Of a DNA stretch of 64,000 nt, positions 42,829 to 58,902 are shown piece by piece; position 1 is the first letter of the stretch; each line of letters opens with the position of its first letter. Both the position numbers and the translations under genes were made by a program. Origin of the DNA: Symbiodinium sp. CCMP2592 (lineage: Eukaryota > Sar > Dinophyceae > Suessiales > Symbiodiniaceae); contig CAJNDT010004002.1 of assembly GCA_905221615.1 (NCBI GenBank), positions 594,501-658,500 on the forward strand, read 5' to 3'. The notes under the pieces were generated by a model that saw only the letters and a program-made list of their open reading frames with translations, was not told where the DNA came from and did no database searches.

Positions 42829-42860
42829 GTATAGAGGCCTGAAGAGACAGTAAAGCCACC

Positions 42861-42908
42861 CAAGAGAATATTAAACATATAGTTTTATTATGGTTCTAAG
42901 GGGGGTAT
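42861..42908. repeat. ~50-bp repeat shared with 10.30 kb
   Basis: GAGAATATTAAACATATAG then TTTTATTATGGTTCTAAGGG, as at 10300-10352. Confidence 0.5.
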
Positions 42909-43199
42909 AGATAACACTCGGGCTGTGAGCTTCAGACGATGAGAGTCGACGACCTTTGAATGCTCAGCACACAAGACTAAGGGCAACAAATCAAGAGTGC
43001 ATCTACTTTGCCAAAAGGTTCCATGTACTCGTAAAAGATACACCTTGGCCTATGAACCTATGAACTTTGAAGGATTTGTTCTGCGGATTCTGGACTTTTG
43101 GGTTCGGATAGCGGTGCAGCACCTTGGCCAACTGCTCACTTGCGCTAGTTGGGGACCTCCCACACCTAAACGCCCGAGCCGGAAACAGTAAACCCTGCT

Positions 43200-43315
43200 T
43201 GAAGGCTGATGGGACTTAGTAAGTAAGGTTATAAGTAGCTTATAATTAGGATAACCCCACTTAGGGGACTTATAACCCCAATTATAGCCTACTTACTAAG
43301 TTCCATGATCCTCCA
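43200..43315. repeat. MITE-like family B, diverged copy with long arms
   Basis: TGATGGGACTTAGTAAGTAA then GGTTATAAG pairs with CTTACTAAGTTCCATGATCC; the centre is TAGGATAACCCCACTTAGGG. Confidence 0.75.
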
Positions 43316-43758
43316 AGTAACCCGAACCGCAAGCCCTGCAGATCGAACAGAAATAGGATCGACTCGCCAGATCCAGGCTGTTGGGAGTCTGGGGGGGAGG
43401 ATTTCGAATCTTGGGTTTAGGGTATATGGCACGGGGTGTATGTATGTGAATGCCATGCCTCAGAACCCACCCCTCAGTGGAGCTTCGGGGCACTTTTGAT
43501 TTGCCTATGGTCCTGTAGAGGCACCTTTTCATAAGTACTGTTGGGAGCCCTTACAGTCAAGGGTTACCCTTTGCATGCCGCCTGGAACTTCGTTCTCCAA
43601 AGATGTTTGCATGCTGTCTCAACTGTTTCATGTCCGGTCCTCTCTTGTTTTGACACACGCACACTGTGTCTCTGCGCCCAGTTCGGAAACCGAAAAAAGC
43701 ATCCGAAGGCATGCTCAGCAGCTTTTTTTATTCTTATGTGATCTCTAAGTCTCCCTTT

Positions 43759-51955
<8,197 letters not shown>

Positions 51956-51999
51956 GAAAAGGTCCTTAACCCTTTGCGCCGAACCAGAACCACAGGGTT

Positions 52000-52350
52000 T
52001 AGATCAACAAGGCTTATATGAAAGGAACCCAAAATCTCATTTTTGTATGTGGTTGGCTTTATTTGTGTTTAAAAGTGTTTTTTTGTATTTAAAAGTATTG
52101 TTTTGTATTTAAAAGTTTTTTAAATAGGTTTTTTTGTGTTTTACAGTTGTTAAAATTCTTTTATTTTATTTTTGGTGTAAAAAATACATGTTTGTGAATT
52201 TTGTTTCTGAGTGAGTCAATTGGCTTCCTGTTGTTCTACCTGGTTTCCTGCTGCTGTATGTCTACAAAATTGTTGTTTATTTGTTGTTGAAGTTAATAAT
52301 TTTTAATATTTAATCTTTTTAAATAGTTTTGGGTTGTGATTGAACAAAGA
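52000..52350. promoter_or_regulatory. AT-rich strand-switch interval between divergent gene blocks
   Basis: To the left, coding blocks are on the minus strand; to the right, all are on the plus strand. The interval is clearly richer in A/T than its surroundings and contains TTTTTTGTATTTAAAAGT-like words repeated three to four times at 52065-52135, with many TTTT runs. Dinoflagellate promoters are reported to use TTTT-type motifs instead of TATA, so this is a reasonable place for divergent initiation, but that is inference. Confidence 0.45.
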
Positions 52351-52387
52351 AGGGAGGCCGTAGTGACATGTTGACTTGCCTTGAGAT

Positions 52388-52935
52388 CTTGCCCTTACCC
52401 ACACGGATCGACTGCCCTTCTCGGTTCGTGGGCACCGTTGGCCGGGTGTCAGGTTATGAGGCGATTGTATCTAGACCGCCTTGGGGCCAACGTGCCAGGG
52501 CAGTGGCATATGACACCCGGACAAATGGGCTAAAGTGCCGGGTGGGGCGGTTGAGGGGTTGTTCGCAGCCGTGCTTACAGCCTTGAAGGGGAGGCCATCC
52601 ATGCTTGTCGTCACGTTTTGTTAGGGAGCCTTGCGACTTGGATCGACAGAGGCAGAGTGCCACCTTACCCACACGGATCGACTGCCCATCTCGGTTCGTG
52701 GACACCGTTGGCCGGGTGTCAGGTGTTGTCGATGGTACCTGGACCGCCTTGGGGCCAACGTGCCAGGGCAGTGGCATATGACACCCGGGCACATGGGCTA
52801 AAGTGCCGGGTGGGGTGGTCCAGTGGTTGTGGCTTTTTTATTTTTCTCCCAACCAGGAGGGGAGGCCATCCATGCTTGTCACGTTAGTTAGGGAGCCTTG
52901 CGACTTGGATCGACAGAGGCAGAGTGCCAGTCGAG
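52388..52935. repeat. Tandem duplication, ~275-bp unit
   Basis: CTTACCCACACGGATCGACT opens both units (about 52391 and 52664); each ends GACTTGGATCGACAGAGGCA plus the GGCAGAGTGCC motif. Both contain GGCCGGGTGTCA and, about 60-70 bases on, ATGACACCCGG, an inverted pair. The second unit has an indel in the middle. Open frames do not look coding. Confidence 0.85.
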
Positions 52936-53318
52936 CCTCTCGAGGTTGCCTTACTTAAGTCCCTGCCCCATCGGGGTTGCTCCCCACACCGTTGGCCAGG
53001 TCTAAGTGTTCGGTTTGAATCCAAGCCTAGTGAACGCCTTCTCTTCCATTTCCTTCTCTCCCATCGGTCTTCATCGGCTTCCAGCCCATCGAGAAGTGGA
53101 TGCCAACTGCTGGGATCTCAGCATCAGCTTGCTTCAGCTACTTCCATTATTATGGTACAGTCCTGGCACCGAGGCTCATGACGAGGATCCCGAGGACATG
53201 CTGCCATCGCAGAGGACAAGCTGCCTTGCATAGTCAGTGAGCGTGTCATGTATCGCAACTTGCCGCTGCAGCAGTTGTGCTCGCTGTTGCCCTGCGTAAT
53301 CTACTATAGTCGTGTTAC

Positions 53319-54168
53319 AGCTGCTCTGTCTCTAGTCTAAGTCGTAGTAGGCCCCCCTGCAAGCCGGCAGATGTCGTCGATGTCGTGGAGTGACAGTGAG
53401 TCTGTGGGCTCGGACTGGGTTCTGGTTGACGATGAGGGTGCAAGTACTGCGGGCTCGGTCGCGGACAGTGCTGACGACGATGATTATGTGATTCCGTTCG
53501 ACGAGATGCTAGAGGAGTCCTTTTCGACATTGTGGATGTTTCTGGATTCTAAAGAGCGTGGGCAAGTCTTTCGAGCAGCCTTCCATATCAATGAACAGAT
53601 CATGTTCGTACTGTTTCCGAGACTTTTGCGGGATTTTAGGCAAGGCAGAGTGCCAGGAATTTTATATTTCAATGTGACAGACGAATGGCTGTCGTCACTG
53701 AATCAATGATTTGTCGTGTTTGTACAGCCTCCGCGACAGTATCACGGATCTTGGGGAAGGCAGAGTGCCGGGTTTGCGTGTGTTTAGGGGATTTTGAATT
53801 CGACGATCTAGCCAGCAGAGCTAGACTGTCCGATTTGAGACCTCAGCGGTAGTGTGCGCAACTTGGATTCAAAACGGTTACCCAGCATGACATGCTGACT
53901 ACACAGTGCCGGGTGGCAGTGATGTCCTCAGGACCCTGCTGTCTCCGAGGCTGGCTGCCTGCCTGCATAGTCTGTCAGTGAGTTGACTTGCACCATACAT
54001 GATCGACATCTGCCGGCCAGAGAATCAAGCGATTCATGCATACTGATGTAACAGTAGTAACAAAATGTTACATATCATTGATTAATGTACTATATAGTGA
54101 TGCATTAGTCACTGTTAATGTTTTAATCGTTGGACAATTGTGTGCTCGATGAAAGCAGTGATGCCGAC
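53319..54168 (+). repeat. Tandem gene duplication, unit 1 (~850 bp)
   Basis: Starts CTGCTCTGTCTCTAGTCTAA and runs to CAGTGATGCCGACGACC. Unit 2 follows directly. Each holds one small acidic-protein gene, two hairpin motifs, and a shared 3' region with TGTAACAGTAGTAACA and AATGTTTTAATCGTTGGACA. Confidence 0.92.
53371..53709 (+). CDS. Small acidic protein, tandem copy 1
   Basis: 112 residues from ATG 53371 (SSMSWSDSESVGSDWVLVDD) to LSSLNQ. The N-terminal ~50 residues are Ser/Asp/Glu-rich and probably disordered; the middle has a hydrophobic helical segment (EESFSTLWMFLDSKERGQVF, then INEQIMFVLFPRLLRDF). The hairpin motif at 53644 is translated as GRVP, just before GILYF. The 5' flank CCGGCAG right before ATG could be a spliced-leader or intron acceptor. 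The copy at 54222 keeps the frame despite many substitutions, which argues for a real protein. No family recognised. Confidence 0.65.
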   Translation: MSSMSWSDSESVGSDWVLVDDEGASTAGSVADSADDDDYVIPFDEMLEESFSTLWMFLDSKERGQVFRAAFHINEQIMFVLFPRLLRDFRQGRVPGILYFNVTDEWLSSLNQ

Positions 54169-55033
54169 GACCTGCTCTGTCTCTAGTCTAAGTCGTAGTA
54201 GGCCCCCCTGCAAGCCGGCAGATGTCGTCGATGTCGTGCAGTGACAGTGAGTCTCTGGACTCGGACTGGATTCTGGTTGCCGATGAGCGTGCAAGCACTG
54301 TGGCCTCGATCATGGACAGTGACTACGATGATTATGTGATTTATTTCGACGCGCTGCTAGAGGAGTCCTTTTCGACATTGTGGTTCTTTCTGAATTCTGA
54401 AGAGCGTGGGCATGTCTTGCAAGTAGACTGGCATATCAATGATATGATCCTGCACGTACTCTTTCCGAGATTTATGCAGGATTACAGTGAAGGCAGAGTG
54501 CCAGGAATTTTATATTACAATGACGTGCGAGACGAAGCTCTGTCGTCAATGATGAATCAGTGATTCATCGTGTTTGTACAGCCTCCGAGACCGCATTACG
54601 GATGTTGGGGAAGGCAGAGTGCCGGGTTTGCGTGTGCTTAGAGGATTTTGAATTCGACGATCTAGCCAGCAGAGCTAGACTGTCCGATTGGAGACCTCAG
54701 CGGTAGTGTGCGCAACTTGGATTCCAAAAGGTTACCCAGCATGACATGCTGACTACACAGTGCCGGGTGGCAGTGACGTCCTCAGGACCCTGCTGTCTCC
54801 GAGGCTGGCTGCCTGCCTGCCTGCCTGCATAGTCTGTCAGTGAGTTGCCTTGCACCATACATGATCGACATCTGCCGGCCAGATAATCAAGTGATTCATT
54901 CATACTGATGTAACAGTAGTAACACAATGTTACATATCATTGGTTAATGTACTGTATAGTGATGCATTAGTCACTGTTAATGTTTTAATCGTTGGACAAT
55001 TGGGTGCTCGATGAAAGCAGTGATGCCGACGAC
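54169..55033 (+). repeat. Tandem gene duplication, unit 2 (~865 bp)
   Basis: Repeats 53319-54168 to the end at CAGTGATGCCGACGACC, where the sequence passes into the phosphatase-like gene. The last bases of unit 2 therefore supply the ATG region of that gene. Confidence 0.92.
54222..54563 (+). CDS. Small acidic protein, tandem copy 2
   Basis: 113 residues, paralogue of the protein at 53371-53709. Shared landmarks: SSMS.SDSES..SDW.LV, LLEESFSTLW, ERG.V, HIN, VLFPR, EGRVPGILYYN. Coding differences are many while the 3' flanks are almost identical, so either the coding part evolves fast or the flanks have been homogenised. The hairpin motif at 54492 again encodes GRVP at the same site. No function can be given. 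Confidence 0.65.
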   Translation: MSSMSCSDSESLDSDWILVADERASTVASIMDSDYDDYVIYFDALLEESFSTLWFFLNSEERGHVLQVDWHINDMILHVLFPRFMQDYSEGRVPGILYYNDVRDEALSSMMNQ

Positions 55034-56309
55034 CGTTTCAAGGTGCTCAGGGAGTTCCGAGGCAGAGTGCCAGACTTCTGCTGCTGACCATCAGAATCAG
55101 GCCAATCACATTGACCTTGGCAGTGATTACTGGAACGAAGCCGTGCAACAACTTCGGTGGAATTGTTTACACTGTGGCAGATCAGCTGCCGACTATACCA
55201 CCGGGCTCCGAAAGATCCAAAGGGCTGCACAATTGGATCAACGAATCAAATTGGCAGTTGAGGCCATCTCAGATTTCGGAGATATGGATATGAAGTTGTA
55301 CAAAGCATGGACCGGCCAGACAGATGTGCTGCCTGGGTCGATCCCGCCACCTCGGCCATGCCAGCATGATGTCGAGACGTGGCCCATGGATGATGTTTTG
55401 ATTTACGACCATCCCCAGTGGCAACTGTTTGTTGGCAGTATTGGTTGCCCGATCCGATATGACCAGCTCCGGGTCAAGCCTGACATTGTCATCTCTATGA
55501 ATGCAGATGACAGACCTCGGAATTTTGAGCCATGGGACTGGTATCAGTATTTGGCGAATTGTGGACCGTTTGGCACTGCACATCTTCGGTATGGTGGCTG
55601 GGATCAAACACATGCCAATGACTTTGATGCTGAACAAAGAAGTCATGAGTTCAAGACCATTTGGCGCCGCCTCATTTCAGATTTCAGAAAGATTATGATG
55701 TGCTGGCAGCGCTCAGCAGAGGAGTTCAGCCAGAGTCAAAGGCAGAGTGCCATCAAGGGCAAAATGATGGGCAAGGCCAATGGCGGCAGGGGCAAGGGCA
55801 AGACAATCAGCAAGGGCTACAGCGGCCCCTGTCAGGTTTCCAATCACATGCAAAGCCAGAAGGCATCGACGAAGGGCTCATTTGGCTATGGCTGCTCCTA
55901 TGACAAGGGCTTCAGCAAGGGAAGTGACATGGGCAGCCTGTTCGGAAGAGCCGCTGATGGAAGGCAGAGTGCCGATGGAAGGCAGAGTGCCTTGAAGGTG
56001 GCCGATGAGACATTCCCTGGTGAGCTCGGTAATGCTCTTGCTTTGTTGGAGGCGATGAAGCTTCAGGGAGGTGGTCGGAAGCGTGGAGGCAAGAAGAGGC
56101 CAATTCGTGTGCTTGTCCATTGCTACGGTGGCATTAACAGGACCTGTGCTGCTTATTGTGTCCTAGTCATGGCCTTTGCCTCGATGACCATGGAACAAGC
56201 CATTGTCAGGTGGATCAACCACCGAGCCTACTATGCTCCATTCCGGGATCGTGAGTACATGATTGAAGCACTGCTGGAAATGCAGGATGAGCTGCACACG
56301 TACAGTTGA
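55011..56309 (+). CDS. Dual-specificity-phosphatase-like protein with a low-complexity insert
   Basis: 432 residues from ATG 55011. Residues ~139-165 (LFVGSIGCPIRYDQLRVKPD, IVISMN) resemble the first strand and helix of dual-specificity phosphatases, and residues 370-377 are HCYGGINR, the HC-x5-R loop, with Cys371 as expected nucleophile and Arg377; the helix after it reads TCAAYCVLVMAFASMTMEQA. Between them, about residues 240-330 are Lys/Gly/Ser/Gln-rich, with three copies of the hairpin motif read as RQSA (55741, 55963, 55981); a fourth near the N-terminus (55061) reads AEC. Predicted role: dephosphorylation of protein or RNA substrates, cytosolic or nuclear. No obvious general-acid loop is seen, so activity is uncertain. 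The true 5' end may lie upstream through splicing. Confidence 0.7.
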   Translation: MKAVMPTTVSRCSGSSEAECQTSAADHQNQANHIDLGSDYWNEAVQQLRWNCLHCGRSAADYTTGLRKIQRAAQLDQRIKLAVEAISDFGDMDMKLYKAWTGQTDVLPGSIPPPRPCQHDVETWPMDDVLIYDHPQWQLFVGSIGCPIRYDQLRVKPDIVISMNADDRPRNFEPWDWYQYLANCGPFGTAHLRYGGWDQTHANDFDAEQRSHEFKTIWRRLISDFRKIMMCWQRSAEEFSQSQRQSAIKGKMMGKANGGRGKGKTISKGYSGPCQVSNHMQSQKASTKGSFGYGCSYDKGFSKGSDMGSLFGRAADGRQSADGRQSALKVADETFPGELGNALALLEAMKLQGGGRKRGGKKRPIRVLVHCYGGINRTCAAYCVLVMAFASMTMEQAIVRWINHRAYYAPFRDREYMIEALLEMQDELHTYS

Positions 56310-56757
56310 TCATCGACACTGAACCCGAAGTCCATGGTCAAACAGTTCTGCTCCAATGAATGATTCTGAGCCGTCGAAATTTGTGTCCCGACACTGGCCC
56401 AGCCAGAGAGTCCTGGACCCGACACTGGACTGCTGGCTGGAAGTGAAACACAGTCCTTACCTTGAAAAGGCTAATAGTTACATTCCCACTTTCAGCTGGC
56501 AGTCACAGCTTAATTCGTGCGTTTAAACCTGGCTGCCGGTGTTACTGACTGAGCTTAAAAAGAAAGTGAGATCATGCCCGTCTCGGTTGTGGAAACTGTC
56601 AGTTCCTTTGTCGGTTGTGCCGACATGGTGATCAGGGCCGCTGGGGCGATTGGATGAGTGAATCCAGCCGGCGACTCAGTGGGTGCAAATGTGACTTTAA
56701 CAGTCAGTCTCCGGTGATTGTAATGAGTGCTCATTTTTGCCTACTTGTGCTGTTGCA
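56310..56757. other. Intergenic or intronic stretch
   Basis: No domain is seen. The end, with a pyrimidine-rich TTTTTGCCTACTTGTGCTG followed by TTGCAGCAG, looks like a splice acceptor for the next gene. Confidence 0.45.
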
Positions 56758-57415
56758 GCAGTCTGGTTCAGGTAAGGCAGAGTGCCCTTGTCCCAATTGT
56801 GCAGTGGGCAAGTCATTATCCGCCATGGAAAACACAGGGGCAGGCCGCCACCGCACTCAGCTGCAAGAGTTTTCAAATTGGCAGCTGACCAACTCATTGA
56901 ACAACGCTCAAGCCCAAAGAACAAGTCAGGTCGGGAAGGGAGCAGGAAAGCCAGGGCAGACTGCCACAGGGCAGAGTGCCACAGGGCAGAGTGCCAGCGC
57001 GAGCAAGGGCGATCTTGGCAAGGGCAAGGGAAAGAAGGGCAAGACCCCGATGCAAGACCCCAACCAGACCCTTCACACATACTTCATGTGCGTGGAGGAC
57101 GTTTGGCAGGCAGTGGGCAGTGTGTTTGATGATAATCATAGCATGTGTTGATTGTGACTGTTTCTTACTGCTTGACTGGATGTCTCCCTGCAGATTCGCT
57201 GGGACTTCTTGAAAGGGAACGGCATCAGCGCTTGGGCGCAACCCGGTTCCTCGGAGACCAAAAACCATCCGCACTGGTCCTTGCGCCCCACGGCCCAGTT
57301 GGCCCTTGAACGCTACCAATGGTGGCCAGACAGCATTAGATGGCCACTCAGATGCAAGCCATGCTTCGACGCTACATTTATTTATTATCTTATATCTACG
57401 GATCTTAATAATTAA
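56758..57415 (+). CDS. Small spliced gene with Gly/Lys-rich middle, two exons visible
   Basis: Exon 1 is open from about 56758 (after TTGCAGCAG) to 57091 and carries a CPCPNC motif, a Gln/Asn-rich part (NWQLTNSLNNAQAQ) and a basic Gly/Lys-rich segment (GDLGKGKGKKGK). The hairpin motif is read as AEC at 56776 and as QSA at 56970 and 56985; a variant lies at 56955. A GT-AG intron of 102 bases (57092-57193) joins TYFMC to IRWDFLKGNGISAW in phase, and exon 2 continues HWSLRPTAQLALERYQWW with a stop at 57413-57415, if it is not spliced again before. Without splicing, exon 1 runs on to a stop at 57151. No family recognised. Confidence 0.5.
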
Positions 57416-57515
57416 AACTGACTAGAATCAAGTAGCAACTTCAACATGATCTCAGTTCAGGATCGATAAACAGGCACCGCCACTTTACCTGAAGCTGGAG
57501 CTCACCGGTGCAGGC

Positions 57516-57776
57516 ATGCAAGTGATGACGGAGAGAAGATGGCTCTATGCCTGTCATCAGGGCTGGGCGCGGGGGGCTGAGAATTTGACGCTGTGGGAAG
57601 GGGAAGTCCGCGAAGGTGAGCAACTCTTGTGGACCACGACCATGGTGAGATTCGGTTACGACGAAGATGATCCGGAGGCCTGGAATGAAGAGCGTGTGGA
57701 CGATGAGGAGGATTACAACGAGTTCGAGCCTGCTATTGTGCAAGAAAACATCCTGATGATGGACGGCGAATCGTGA
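57516..57776 (+). CDS. Small acidic protein
   Basis: 86 residues from ATG 57516, preceded by GGTGCAGGC, a possible acceptor (so an upstream exon may exist). The first half has basic and aromatic residues (TERRWLYACHQGWARGAENL); the second half is strongly acidic (DEDDPEAWNEERVDDEEDYN). Directly after the TGA come three hairpin motifs within 42 bases (57788, 57805, 57819). No family recognised. Confidence 0.5.
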   Translation: MQVMTERRWLYACHQGWARGAENLTLWEGEVREGEQLLWTTTMVRFGYDEDDPEAWNEERVDDEEDYNEFEPAIVQENILMMDGES

Positions 57777-58902
57777 GAAAAAAGAAGGGCAGAGTGCCTT
57801 AAAAGGCAGAGTGCCAAAGGCAGAGTGCCCAGAATTGGACCATTCAGTGAGTGGCAAATTCCAACATCAATTTAATTTACAGGCCAGGACAGTGACGAAG
57901 GCAGAGTGCCAGGTGGGTCAGGCTTCGTCGACTGACTCTTCTCAAGTTTTTCAGTGCCGATGTCTGCTCATGTGGACTTCTGCCTGCCTTTCGCACAGCA
58001 ACAGGTTATTTGTTTGTGGTGCAGGCAAACCAACAAGTCATGATCAAAGTTGTGAGTGTTTTGGAGAAGGCCTCGTCGCTGTCAGAGTAGTGCCTCCAGA
58101 AGAGCATTGCTTGCTGCAGAAGCAAAACTGTGAGTGCTGAGACTTCTGAAGACCGAGCACTTCTGAGTTCTGTTGGATGTGTTGGGTTTGCGACTGTGCT
58201 GAGAGAGTCTGAGTATGAATGAAAGTGACCATGCAAGGTTTGGCCGTCAGCTGGCGTCTCCAGACCCCAGGATTGCTGGTCATCGGTGCTGTTCTTAGCT
58301 TCCGATCATGCTGCTTCTGCGTTGCCAAATTCAACTTAGCATTCTCGGGCTTCTGAAGTGTCATGTCATGATTGTTTTGCCTATGGCTTATGATGGTTGC
58401 TCAGGTTTCAAATGTTGCTGCAGTGGTCCTTGAATCATGGCATATGGCAGATTTGAATATCAACACAGCCCTTGAATTAGGTTTCATTCGTGTGCTAAGC
58501 TCCCGATCATGCTGAGTCTGTCTGGCCCCTCAATTAAGTTAAACTCCGTGTAGCTGCTGCTTCAATAAAAGTGTCATGTCATGATTATTCTGTCGATGGA
58601 GTTGCTCAAAGTGAAGTGAGTCGTGGTCCTTGAATGATGGCATATGCATGATATTTAATGTCAATGTGAGCATAATATCAAAATATAGTTGATATAATTT
58701 AAATTGTGTCAAATACTAGTAACTATAATCTAACAACACATTGACGTCAGAGGTAGTATATCATTTCGACATTATAAGGCAGAGTGCCGCCTCGCCATTC
58801 TTTGCAGAGTGCCTTGAGCTGGACTGAGAAGGCTGAGTGCCTGCATCTGGCTGGACAAGGCAGAGTGCCGCAATCTGGCTGGACAAGGCAGAGTGCCGCA
58901 GG
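57777..58902. other. Intergenic region with hairpins and an imperfect duplication
   Basis: Hairpin motifs at 57788, 57805, 57819, 57900, 58778, 58859 and 58887. Two related blocks of about 120 bases (58358-58480 and 58568-58690) share TGTCATGTCATGATT, GTGGTCCTTGAAT and ATGGCATATG in the same order. An AT-rich stretch (58650-58740) precedes the next gene. Confidence 0.55.

Noticed and set aside
52454-52792. 112-residue minus-strand frame across the 275-bp tandem units
   Set aside because: It spans the junction of a tandem duplication and both strands are open; the composition follows from the repeat.
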